NCBI RefSeq assembly: GCF_000235505.1
Contig: NZ_JH379027.1
Coordinates: 186,001-250,000, forward strand
Length of the DNA: 64,000 nt
Source: Hungatella hathewayi WAL-18680
GTDB lineage: Bacteria > Bacillota > Clostridia > Lachnospirales > Lachnospiraceae
Reading direction: 5' to 3'
Below the pieces are notes generated by a model. The model worked only from the letters and a program-made list of their open reading frames with translations. It was not told the DNA's origin and did not search any database. Of this stretch, positions 26,250 through 34,412 are shown one piece after another (positions within the stretch are counted from its first letter, which is position 1; each line of letters starts with the position of its first letter). A program made the position numbers and the translations under genes.

Positions 26250-26330
26250 ATTCAGGTGTTTCTTTCTGAAAACACCGCTATGTACTAGTGATATCCAAAG
26301 GATATCATGTAATGGCCCGGTTCGGGCATA
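26250..26330 (+). other. Structured 5' leader of the Tad operon (candidate cis-regulatory RNA)
   Basis: Within the gene-free stretch 26064-26382 the transcribed leader holds three consecutive hairpins. HP1 is GGTGTTT/AAACACC (26255-26261, 26270-26276). HP2 is TGATATCC/GGATATCA with loop AAA (26289-26307) and an outer TAC/GTA pair. HP3 is GCCCG/CGGGC (26315-26327). None has a terminal T run. I do not recognise a known riboswitch class; it lacks the features I would expect of the c-di-GMP classes. A Tad leader would be a sensible place for such control, but this is inference. Confidence 0.5.
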
Positions 26331-26382
26331 TATTCCAGTAAGAGAGTAAAGACACTGAGAACAGGTAAGGGGGAATGTATTT

Positions 26383-26916
26383 CTGATTAAGACAATTGTT
26401 GTATTGGTGATTCTGGCCGGCGGCGCTGTCTACGATTTGCGTGAGCACCGGATACCCAACTGGTGGGTGTTTGGCGGAGCCGGTATCGGAATGGGGCTTT
26501 TGTGGTGGCTGTCCATGGGAAATGTGGAGCGCGCCTGGGAAGTGCCCGTGTGGTTTCTCGTCCGGTGTGTGGCGACATCGGCGGTATTTTTCCCTCTGTT
26601 TTATGTCAGGATGATAGGGGCGGGGGATATCAAACTGATGGCGGTTATCTGCGGATTTCTCGGTCCGTGGGATGGAAGCCTGTCAATTGTTTATGGATTT
26701 CTCATAGGGGCGGCTATGTCCCTGATAAAAATGCTGGTGCAGAGGACTCTGTTCCGGCGTCTGAATTATCTTTACGCCTATGTCAGGCGGTTAATTCTCA
26801 CGAAAGAAGTGACGGCATACCATGACCCGTCCAGGGATGGATATACGCACACCATACCGTTTGGTCTGTGTCTGTTCCTGGGGGCGCTGGTATATCTCTT
26901 TTTTATCAAAGGCTGA
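26383..26916 (+). CDS. tadV: A24 family prepilin peptidase (TadV/CpaA type)
   Basis: Membrane aspartyl protease that trims prepilin leaders. Catalytic aspartates are seen in VYDLREHRIPNWW and in the GxGD motif RMIGAGDIKLMAV. A C-terminal basic segment with HDPSRDGYTHTIPFG is typical for clostridial members. The first standard start codon is a TTG at 26404, which would cut into the first hydrophobic helix and has no ribosome binding site near it. The frame is open upstream through LIKTIVV, and the AGGGGG site (about 26367-26372) points to CTG 26383 or ATT 26386 as the start. I list the CTG; the exact start is uncertain. First gene of the pilus operon. Confidence 0.82.
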   Translation: MIKTIVVLVILAGGAVYDLREHRIPNWWVFGGAGIGMGLLWWLSMGNVERAWEVPVWFLVRCVATSAVFFPLFYVRMIGAGDIKLMAVICGFLGPWDGSLSIVYGFLIGAAMSLIKMLVQRTLFRRLNYLYAYVRRLILTKEVTAYHDPSRDGYTHTIPFGLCLFLGALVYLFFIKG

Positions 26917-26963
26917 TGTTAAAAAGCCGATAAAAGGGAGAGGAGCATACAAAGGAGGGACTT

Positions 26964-27959
26964 ATGGAGAAAACTATGGCGGTGTACGATGTGGAGCCGC
27001 GCTATGCAGACCGGTTTGCGGATGTGACAAACCAGAAGGAGAAGGTGCCGTTTCAGGTGGTGGCGTTTACGAGCCTGGAGGCGCTGAAGGAGTATGCCAG
27101 GGAGCATACCATTGAGATACTGTTAATCAGCAGTGCGGTGCCGAAGGAGCTGGTGAAGGAGATACCGGCGGGGCAGGTGGTGGTGCTGGCGGACGGGGAG
27201 GTGGTCCCGGCGCCCAAGGAGTATCCGAGCGTGTACAAGTACCAGTCCACGGACAGCATTATCCGGGAAGTGCTGGCCCACTACTGCGAGCAGCCGAAGA
27301 CGGCGGAATATGTGATTGTGGGGACGAAGGCGAAGATTCTGGGGGTGTATTCTCCCATAGGAAGGTGTCTGAAGACCTCATTTTCCTGGACTCTGGGGCA
27401 GCAGCTAGGGAAAAATGGGAAAACGCTGCTGGTGAGCATGGAGGAGTATTCCGGCTTCTCCAGGCTGGTGGGGGAGGAGATGCAGTCGGACCTGGCGGAT
27501 GTCTTTTACTTTTACCGCCAGGGGAACTGCAGCTTTGCCCGGCTCAGCTCCATGATTTACACCTGGGGGAATCTGGACTATATTCCGCCGGTGCGCTACC
27601 CTGAGGATTTGGGACAGATAACCGGGGAGGAGATGGCGGAGTTTCTGACCAGGATTGCCAGCGAGAGCAGCTATGAAATGCTGGTGGTGGACATGGGAAA
27701 TGTGGGCCGGCACGCCATACCGATGATGGATGCGTGCGACGCGGTGTATATGCCGGTGAAAGATGACTGCGTGTCGGCGGCCAAGCTGGAGGAGTTTGAG
27801 GCGTATCTGGAGACGTCGGGGAAGCGGGGGCTTCTGGAGAAGATCCAGAGAGTGAAGCTGCCGTATCACAGCGGGTTTGGGCGGAGAGATACTTATCTGG
27901 AGCAGCTGGTGTGGGGCGAGCTGGGAGACTATGTGAGACAGCTTTTGAAAGGAAAATGA
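26964..27959 (+). CDS. tadZ: TadZ/CpaE-like pilus localisation protein
   Basis: A 331-aa protein with an N-terminal receiver-like domain (to about 100) and a C-terminal MinD/ParA-like ATPase domain. The P-loop region reads VYSPIGRCLKTSFSWTLGQQL, a degenerate Walker A with Lys-Thr-Ser retained but no GG. LVVDMGNVG stands in for the Walker B. TadZ proteins position the secretion machine at the cell pole. ATG after AAAGGAGGG. It sits between peptidase and TadA, as in other clostridial tad loci. Confidence 0.82.
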   Translation: MEKTMAVYDVEPRYADRFADVTNQKEKVPFQVVAFTSLEALKEYAREHTIEILLISSAVPKELVKEIPAGQVVVLADGEVVPAPKEYPSVYKYQSTDSIIREVLAHYCEQPKTAEYVIVGTKAKILGVYSPIGRCLKTSFSWTLGQQLGKNGKTLLVSMEEYSGFSRLVGEEMQSDLADVFYFYRQGNCSFARLSSMIYTWGNLDYIPPVRYPEDLGQITGEEMAEFLTRIASESSYEMLVVDMGNVGRHAIPMMDACDAVYMPVKDDCVSAAKLEEFEAYLETSGKRGLLEKIQRVKLPYHSGFGRRDTYLEQLVWGELGDYVRQLLKGK

Positions 27960-27978
27960 TGGGAAAGGGGATGACGTT

Positions 27979-29193
27979 ATGGGGGAATCGGACGTTCGGA
28001 GAAAAGGAATCCGGGAGGAACTTCGGGAGCGGCTGCGGGTGGAGCTGAACAGCAGGCAGCAGGTCACGGACGAGGAACTTTATGAGATGATAGATGTCTG
28101 CATTCTGGAGACAGGCCAGAGGGTATACCTGCCGTTGAAGGAGAAGGTGCAGCTGCGGACATCGCTGTTTAACTCGTTTCGGCGGCTTGACGTATTGCAG
28201 CAGGCCATGGACAACCCGGAGATTACGGAAGTGATGATAAATGGGAAGGACCACATCTTTGTGGAGGAAGGAGGCCAGGTAAAGCCCTGGGATTATGAGT
28301 TTGAGTCGGAGGAGCAGCTGGAGGACATGATACAGCAGATTGTCAGCCGGGTAAACCGGGTGGTCAACGTATCGTCCCCCATCGTGGATGCCAGAATGCC
28401 GGACGGCTCCCGTGTCCATGTGGTACTGCCGCCGGTGGCATTGGACGGACCCACCGTGACCATACGGAAATTTCCACGGGCTTTCACCATGGACAACCTG
28501 ATTGAGGCGGAGGCGCTCACAAAGGAGGCGGCGGAACTGCTTAAAAAACTTGTCCGGGCAGGTTACAACATCTTTATCAGCGGTGGCACGAATTCCGGTA
28601 AGACCACCTTCTTAAATGCATTGTCGGCATATATTCCCGAGGATGAACGGATTATCACAATCGAAGACTCCGCTGAACTTCAGATACAGCACGTGCAGAA
28701 TCTGGTGCGGATGGAGACGAGAAATGCCAACGCCGAGGGGGAAGGGGCTATCTCTATCGGAGATTTAATCCGGGCGTCGCTTCGTATGAACCCCGACAGA
28801 ATCATTGTCGGTGAGGTCCGGGGAAAAGAGGCGCTGGAGCTGTTGAACGCTTACAATACGGGACATGACGGGGGACTGAGCAGTGGGCACGGCAACAGTC
28901 CCAGGGACATGCTGGCGAGGCTGGAGACCATGGTGTTGATGGGAGCGGATTTGCCGCTGGCGGCCATCCGGAGCCAGATTGCGTCGGCCCTGGATATTAT
29001 GATTCATCTGGGGCGGCTGAGAGATAAGAGCAGGAAAGTATTGTGGATTACGGAGGTGGGAGATTATGAAGAAGGGGAGATTCGGCTCAATGCCCTCTAC
29101 CGCTTTGAGGATACCAAAGAAAAGGGGACTCTTAAGAAGGTTGGGGAGCTTAAGGCCAGGGAAAAGCTCTGGGCAGCAGGTGATTCGCTATGA
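27979..29193 (+). CDS. tadA: Tad secretion ATPase TadA/CpaF
   Basis: A 404-aa hexameric ATPase of the type II/IV secretion superfamily that powers pilus assembly. The N-terminal domain (1-150) precedes the RecA-like domain with Walker A GGTNSGKT (202-209), Asp box (IITIEDSAEL), Walker B (RIIVGEVRG) and His box (AYNTGHDGGLSSGHGNSPRD). Length is typical of clostridial CpaF. The 3' end overlaps the next gene. Confidence 0.95.
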   Translation: MGESDVRRKGIREELRERLRVELNSRQQVTDEELYEMIDVCILETGQRVYLPLKEKVQLRTSLFNSFRRLDVLQQAMDNPEITEVMINGKDHIFVEEGGQVKPWDYEFESEEQLEDMIQQIVSRVNRVVNVSSPIVDARMPDGSRVHVVLPPVALDGPTVTIRKFPRAFTMDNLIEAEALTKEAAELLKKLVRAGYNIFISGGTNSGKTTFLNALSAYIPEDERIITIEDSAELQIQHVQNLVRMETRNANAEGEGAISIGDLIRASLRMNPDRIIVGEVRGKEALELLNAYNTGHDGGLSSGHGNSPRDMLARLETMVLMGADLPLAAIRSQIASALDIMIHLGRLRDKSRKVLWITEVGDYEEGEIRLNALYRFEDTKEKGTLKKVGELKAREKLWAAGDSL

Positions 29194-29920
29194 CAGATAC
29201 CGGCTGACGCCGTTGGATGTGATAACGGGTCTGGCTGTGGGACTGGCGGTGGATGGGGTGATAGCTTACACCTTTTACAGAAATATCTATGTGTTTCTGG
29301 CACTGCTTCCGCTGGTGTTTCTGTACCCGGTCTATCGGAGAAAGGAGCTGAAGGAGAAACGGCTGCGGGAGTTGAATTTACAGTTTAAGGAAGCGATTCT
29401 CATCTTGGCGTCCTCCTTAAGCGCCGGATATTCCATTGAGAATGCCCTTGATATCAGCGGGCAGGAACTTCAGACCCTTTATGGAAGCCAGGGACTCATA
29501 ACCAGGGAGTTTGCCTATATGGTCCAGCAGATCAGGATGAACAGGCCGGTGGAATCGGTGATGATGGAGCTGGGGGAGAGAAGCGGGCTGGAGGATGTGG
29601 AGAATTTTGCGAGAATCTTTTCCGTTGCAAAGAGAAGCGGCGGGCAGCTGGTGCCTATCATCAATCACACGGTGGGGGTCATGAATGACAAGATTCAGGT
29701 GCAGGAGGAAATCAGGACCCTGACGTCCTCCAGGCAGTTTGAGCAGAAGATTATGAATCTGATTCCCTTTCTGATTATTCTGTATATCGACGGGACGTCC
29801 CCGGGGTTTTTCAATATGATGTATGAATCGACGATGGGGCGGGTGATTATGTCCGTGTGTCTGGCGGTGTATCTGACAGCGTATCTGATGTCGGGGATGA
29901 TATTGAAGATTGAGCTGTAA
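29180..29920 (+). CDS. tadB: Tad inner-membrane platform protein TadB
   Basis: T2SSF-type platform protein. It has an N-terminal hydrophobic pair (VITGLAVGLAVDGVIAYTFY, NIYVFLALLPLVFLYPVY), a cytoplasmic T2SSF domain (FKEAILILASSLSAGYSIENAL...VESVMMELGERSGLEDVENFARIFSVAKRSGG) and C-terminal helices. The start is uncertain: GTG 29180 leaves a 14-nt overlap with tadA but has no clear ribosome binding site. An ATG at 29066 has GGAGGTGGGAG upstream but would overlap tadA by 128 nt and add a basic 38-residue tail. I list the shorter form because conserved sequence begins at YDRYRLTPLD. Confidence 0.88.
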   Translation: MIRYDRYRLTPLDVITGLAVGLAVDGVIAYTFYRNIYVFLALLPLVFLYPVYRRKELKEKRLRELNLQFKEAILILASSLSAGYSIENALDISGQELQTLYGSQGLITREFAYMVQQIRMNRPVESVMMELGERSGLEDVENFARIFSVAKRSGGQLVPIINHTVGVMNDKIQVQEEIRTLTSSRQFEQKIMNLIPFLIILYIDGTSPGFFNMMYESTMGRVIMSVCLAVYLTAYLMSGMILKIEL

Positions 29921-30000
29921 GAAGGACTGGAATTGCTGGAATATTGGGGAACAAGAGGCACAGTAGGTGAACAAATGAAGGGAGTCAAGGACAAAGAAAT

Positions 30001-31215
30001 ATGAAGATTGGAAAGAAGCAGATATTCTGTGTGTGCGGCGGCGTGGTGTGTTTTCTGCTGGCCCAGTGGGTGTCCGGAATGGAGGACATCGGAAAGACAG
30101 GGGCGCTGCCGAGAAATTCCTATGGGCAGGGGGAGACGGATTATGAGCTGCTGGTGGACGGGCTTTTCGATGGGGAGGAGCCGATTCAGGTCACTGTCGG
30201 GGAACGCCGGTATAGGGAGGACGAGGCGGAAGCCGTGTTTGAAAATGTTATGTCAACCATTGGGGAGCGGGTTCTGGAGGGAAATGCCAGCTTTTCCGAG
30301 GTGAGGGAGGACTTGAATCTCGTCACCTGGCTCTCCGATGAGGGAGTGAAAATCCGCTGGTCTTCAGATGAACCAGATATTATGGACTCCTTCGGGCATA
30401 TCAAAGATACAGCTCTGCCAAAGGATGGGGTACCTGTCTGGCTGACGGCTTATCTGATGGCGGGTGAGTACAGTGAGAAGTATGAGATTCCCATCCGGGT
30501 TCTTCCGCCGCTGCTGACGGAGCGGGAGGAGACTGTGGCCGGGCTGTTGAAGCGGATTGCATTTCTTGACAGGATGCAGCAGACGAAAGAGGAGCTGTGG
30601 CTGCCGGGTGAGTATGGGGGAAATACGCTTCATTACAGGGATAAAAGCAGCTCCGGCAATGAGATACTGCTGGTTCTGGGTGTTCTGATGGCGGTCTTGT
30701 GTTATGCGAGAGACAAGATGGAGGTGGAAGAGAAGAAGAAACGGCGGAGCCGGGAGATGATGGCCGACTACTCGGAGATTGTATTCAAACTGATGGTATT
30801 TATTGGGGCAGGAATGACCGTGTTGAATGCATGGGAGCGGCTGGTATTGGATTATCAGGAGCGGTTGAAGCGGGGGCGGGTGAAACCGCGGGCTGCCTAT
30901 GAGGAGATGGGGGAAACACTGCATCAGATATCCTGCGGGGTGTCGGAGGGACAAGCCCTTATCAGCTTTGGGAAGCGCTGTCAGCTTCAGCCGTACTTGA
31001 AACTGTCCAGTCTGCTGGAACAGAACCGGAAGACCGGGACGAAGAATCTGAAGAATCTGCTGGAAGCGGAGATGAACCATGCATGGGAGCAGAGGAAAAC
31101 CATGGCGAGACGGCTGGGGGAGGAGGCCGGGACAAAGCTGCTGGTGCCGCTGTTTCTGATGCTGGGGATTGTGATGGTGATTATCATGGTTCCGGCCATG
31201 ATGTCCATGACTTGA
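30001..31215 (+). CDS. TadC-like platform protein with an extracytoplasmic Ig-like segment
   Basis: A 404-aa protein with an unusual layout. An N-terminal helix (QIFCVCGGVVCFLLAQWVSG) is followed by about 180 extracytoplasmic residues. These include a stretch resembling an atrophied bacterial Ig-like domain (VKIRWSSDEPDIMDSFGHIK...VWLTAYLM). A second helix (ILLVLGVLMAVLCYA) leads into a TadC/T2SSF half-domain (IVFKLMVFIGAGMTVLNAWERL...HQISCGVSEGQALISFGKRC) and a final hydrophobic helix (LMLGIVMVIIMVPAMMSM). T2SSF membership supports a platform partner of TadB. The extracellular part could contact the pilus or wall; that is inference. Confidence 0.78.
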   Translation: MKIGKKQIFCVCGGVVCFLLAQWVSGMEDIGKTGALPRNSYGQGETDYELLVDGLFDGEEPIQVTVGERRYREDEAEAVFENVMSTIGERVLEGNASFSEVREDLNLVTWLSDEGVKIRWSSDEPDIMDSFGHIKDTALPKDGVPVWLTAYLMAGEYSEKYEIPIRVLPPLLTEREETVAGLLKRIAFLDRMQQTKEELWLPGEYGGNTLHYRDKSSSGNEILLVLGVLMAVLCYARDKMEVEEKKKRRSREMMADYSEIVFKLMVFIGAGMTVLNAWERLVLDYQERLKRGRVKPRAAYEEMGETLHQISCGVSEGQALISFGKRCQLQPYLKLSSLLEQNRKTGTKNLKNLLEAEMNHAWEQRKTMARRLGEEAGTKLLVPLFLMLGIVMVIIMVPAMMSMT

Positions 31216-31260
31216 TGAATGATTTTAAAGAGAAAGACAAAAGTAGAAGGGAGAATTTAT

Positions 31261-31443
31261 ATGAAACGGTTAAAAGACGAAATCAGGGCGTTTTGCGTGG
31301 AGGAAGACGGGATAGGTGTCATTGAAGTGGTACTGATACTTGTAGTGTTAATCGGGCTTGTGATTATCTTCAAGAAACAGATTACCGATTTGCTGGAAAG
31401 TATCTTTAAAGAAATTAATAACCAGTCGAAAGAGGTGTATTAA
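31261..31443 (+). CDS. flp: Flp-type pilin subunit
   Basis: A 60-aa prepilin and the probable major subunit of the Tad pilus. The N-terminus MKRLKDEIRAFCVEEDGIG is a charged leader, followed by VIEVVLILVVLIGLVIIF, the hydrophobic assembly helix with Glu near its start. The likely peptidase cut is at the Gly before VIEVV. ATG after GGGAGAATTTAT; the in-frame extension to 31219 is not needed. It lies after the platform genes. Confidence 0.9.
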   Translation: MKRLKDEIRAFCVEEDGIGVIEVVLILVVLIGLVIIFKKQITDLLESIFKEINNQSKEVY

Positions 31444-31463
31444 GCACGTCCGGTCGGAGAGGA

Positions 31464-33428
31464 ATGAGAATGGGTAGACGGAAGGGAAAACGGGGAGAAA
31501 TCACGGTGTTTCTGAGCATGGTTCTGCTGTGTGTGGCCGGGCTGATTTGCGTTATGCTGGAATCGGCCCGGACAGCCGGGGCCAGATGTTATCTCCAGAT
31601 AGCCGCAAATTCCTCCATGGATTCGCTGTTCAGCCAGTATCACCGGCAGTTGTGGCAGAAATATCACCTGATGGGGCTGGAGTATGAGACTACGGATGAT
31701 ATCAGAGACCGGTATCTGGGATTTCTGATGACTTCCCTGGAAACAGAGAACTGGTACCCCATGACGGCAGACTCCGCGGAGCCGGAGGTGATACAGAGTT
31801 TGACAGACGGGGACGGAATCTGGCTGGAGGAGGAGATACTGGCTTACATGAAATATGGAATCTGGAGTGGGCTTGATATCAAGCCGGAAGATGGGGAGCA
31901 GTTTTTTCAGAATGTAAAAGAGGCCGCTTCCATGCAGGGCCTGGCATCTTCCTATCAGCAGGAGAGTAAGGAAGCATGGAAACTGGAACAGGCGCTGGAC
32001 AATCTCTATGCGTGCCAGGCCAGGCAGCAGGAGCATCACGCCCAGGGAGCCAGGGCCTTGCAGGGGGAGGACAGCTATGGGTTCTTTCGCGCGGCCAATG
32101 ACCTGAGGGATGAGATAAAGAAGATTCCGAAACTTCTGAAGGCTTATGAGAAGCAGGCGGATAAATGCAAGGCACGGCTGGAGGAGATGGAGGCAGAGCT
32201 GGCCTCGAAGGGGGAGGACCTGACGGAGGAGCGAAGGCAGGTGATGAATCAGGAGCTGGAACAGTACCGCTCCTATGTGGCGGAGGATGGCGCCAGACGT
32301 CAGGAGATACTGGCTCTTGGGGAGGAAGGGGAGCGGAATCTGGCCGTGATTGAGGAGGTAAAAGGCCGCGTCAACGATATCGAAGCCTACCTGGCTTCTC
32401 TGGATGAGGAGGACGATGACAACTCCGGCCCCATGTGGTCGGCGGCGTCAGGCGTCTGGAATCAGATACATATCAGCGGGCAGAAACAATCCGGCGTCAA
32501 AGACGAGGAGAAGCGCGGCTGGCTGCTGGAGATAGAAAACATGGTAAACCAGGGCTTGTTGGAGCTTGTCATACCACCGGAGCGCCAGGTATCTACTGTC
32601 ATGCTGAATCTGACGGACGCGCCCTCGAAAGAGAAGGAAAACCCGGGAGAGACAGACCGGCTCAATCTCATCACACGGGTGCTGGTGGATGAGTACTGCG
32701 CCAGGCATTTTGCCAATTTTGTCTCCGCTCCCGGATTCTGGATTGGAAAGGAAGAGGGGACGGCAGACAGCCGGGCTTTGAGACAGCAGTATCAGATGGA
32801 ATATCTGCTCACCGGCGGGGAGGATGACAGGAGCAATCTGGCGGACGCGGTGAAACAGGTTTTGATGGTCCGCTCCGGGCTGAACCTGATACACATTCTC
32901 TCCGACAGCCAGAAGCGGGAGGAGGCCAAAGCTCTGGCGCTGGTGATTACCGGCGCGCTGGGACTGACTCCGCTGGTGGAGATAACATCCTTTTTTATTA
33001 TGGGTGTCTGGGCGTTGGGAGAATCCATTGTGGATGTGCAGACCTTGCTGGAGGGCAGAAAAGTTCCATTGCTGAAAAGCCGGGAGGACTGGGCGCTGGG
33101 AGTGGAGCAGCTGTTACGTATGGGGCAGAGCAGGGGAAGTTCTGTGACATCAGGAGGCGGGAAGGGCCTTGATTATGCGGGATATTTAAAACTGCTTCTT
33201 CTGCTGGTGCCGTCGGGGCAGAAATATTATCGGATGATGGATGTGATGCAGATGGACATCCGGCTGGAGCAGGGAGGATTTTTGATGAAACGCTGTGGTT
33301 ACCGTGTGGATATGAAGACACAGGTTTGTGGAAAACATGTCTTCTTTGCGCTGCCCTTTGTGGAAAACATGACGGGAAGCGGAGAACACGGATATCAGAT
33401 GCAGGTAAGGTCTCAGAAGGCCTATTAA
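31464..33428 (+). CDS. DUF5702-type Tad-associated protein
   Basis: A 654-aa protein with an N-terminal pilin-like segment (GEITVFLSMVLLCVAGLICVMLESAR), a long helical region (about 200-330) with coiled-coil character (KAYEKQADKCKARLEEMEAELASKG), and a C-terminal membrane segment around 480-520 (ALALVITGALGLTPLVEITSFFIMGVWAL). The pattern fits the DUF5702 family of clostridial tad loci, functionally uncharacterised. It may act as a large pseudopilin or pilus-base component. Start ATG after GGAGAGGA. Confidence 0.75.
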   Translation: MRMGRRKGKRGEITVFLSMVLLCVAGLICVMLESARTAGARCYLQIAANSSMDSLFSQYHRQLWQKYHLMGLEYETTDDIRDRYLGFLMTSLETENWYPMTADSAEPEVIQSLTDGDGIWLEEEILAYMKYGIWSGLDIKPEDGEQFFQNVKEAASMQGLASSYQQESKEAWKLEQALDNLYACQARQQEHHAQGARALQGEDSYGFFRAANDLRDEIKKIPKLLKAYEKQADKCKARLEEMEAELASKGEDLTEERRQVMNQELEQYRSYVAEDGARRQEILALGEEGERNLAVIEEVKGRVNDIEAYLASLDEEDDDNSGPMWSAASGVWNQIHISGQKQSGVKDEEKRGWLLEIENMVNQGLLELVIPPERQVSTVMLNLTDAPSKEKENPGETDRLNLITRVLVDEYCARHFANFVSAPGFWIGKEEGTADSRALRQQYQMEYLLTGGEDDRSNLADAVKQVLMVRSGLNLIHILSDSQKREEAKALALVITGALGLTPLVEITSFFIMGVWALGESIVDVQTLLEGRKVPLLKSREDWALGVEQLLRMGQSRGSSVTSGGGKGLDYAGYLKLLLLLVPSGQKYYRMMDVMQMDIRLEQGGFLMKRCGYRVDMKTQVCGKHVFFALPFVENMTGSGEHGYQMQVRSQKAY

Positions 33429-33466
33429 GATAGGAAAATATAAAAGATACGGGGAGGTGGATGGCA

Positions 33467-34411
33467 ATGTCCTTTTTCACACAGTCATTTGAAAAAATCG
33501 GGGATATTAAAAAAAATAAACAAATAGCAACTCTCCAAGTACGAATTCCCCGCTTAAAAAGAAGGAAGAATTGTGGAAAGAGGACATTTCCATCCATCTT
33601 CCTCTGTCTGGGTGGGAGTATGACGGTGGAAGCGTCCGTGGTGCTGCCTTTGTTTCTGTTTGCCATGGTGACTATGACCATGCCGTTTGCCATGATGAAC
33701 CGCCAGCGGCAGGTGCAGGCGGTGGTGGAGTCGGTGTGCGAGGATTTGTGCCAGCTGGCCTATGTGGGATATGAACTGAAGGAGAAGAAGACGGAGATAA
33801 AGCTGCCGGAGGAAGGACTGGACATGGAGTTTGACGTGGACGGGCTGGAGGGGGCGGCCATGATGGCTTATGCCCAGGTGCAGGTGAGGCGGAAACTGAA
33901 TGAAAGCCAGATACGGAAGCTGTCACTGAGCCAGTCGGAATTCATGGAAGACGGTGAGATGGTGAATCTGGTGGCCAGCTATGAGATGGCGCTGCCGTTT
34001 CCGGTGCTGGGTCTGTCCGCGGTTCCCATGACCAGCGCCAGCTGCCGCCGGGCGTGGATTGGGAAGGAGGGCGGCTGGCTGGAAGACGGCGCCGGTGAGG
34101 AGGATGACGAGATTGTCTATGTGGGGAAAAACAGCACCCGGTATCATGAGAGCCGGACCTGCCATTATCTTTACAATCAGCTGACGGGTGTATCGCGGGA
34201 GGAGGTGGACGGCCTGCGCAATGCGGATGGCAAAAAGTATCACCCGTGTGCCGTCTGTGGCGGTGGAACCGGGGGACAGGTGTTTATCATGCGGAGTGGG
34301 ACCAGTTATCATGGTTCTTCTTCCTGCACGGCCATCATGGCTTATGTTAAGGCGGTCAAAAAATCAGAGGTGGCACATCTTGGTGGGTGTTCCTATTGTT
34401 CGGGAGGTTGA
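33467..34411 (+). CDS. TadE-like pseudopilin with two C-terminal Cys/His modules
   Basis: About 314 aa. After a basic N-terminal stretch comes a TadE-like segment, GGSMTVEASVVLPLFLFAMVTMTMP, with the conserved Glu. The mature domain follows, then two tandem modules. The first reads VYVGKNSTRYHESRTCHYLY ending in YHPCAVC; the second reads VFIMRSGTSYHGSSSC ending in GGCSYC. Each has Tyr-His-x3-Cys plus a later C-x-x-C, like the Ada-type metal-binding module often found at the ends of clostridial proteins. The ATG at 33467 has GGGGAGG at 9 nt; another ATG two codons earlier is too close. Confidence 0.75.
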   Translation: MSFFTQSFEKIGDIKKNKQIATLQVRIPRLKRRKNCGKRTFPSIFLCLGGSMTVEASVVLPLFLFAMVTMTMPFAMMNRQRQVQAVVESVCEDLCQLAYVGYELKEKKTEIKLPEEGLDMEFDVDGLEGAAMMAYAQVQVRRKLNESQIRKLSLSQSEFMEDGEMVNLVASYEMALPFPVLGLSAVPMTSASCRRAWIGKEGGWLEDGAGEEDDEIVYVGKNSTRYHESRTCHYLYNQLTGVSREEVDGLRNADGKKYHPCAVCGGGTGGQVFIMRSGTSYHGSSSCTAIMAYVKAVKKSEVAHLGGCSYCSGG

Positions 34412-34412
34412 T

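Noticed and set aside
26250-26330. c-di-GMP riboswitch (GEMM class) before the Tad operon
   Set aside because: The hairpins lack the sequence features I associate with that class, so I describe it only as an unclassified structured leader.
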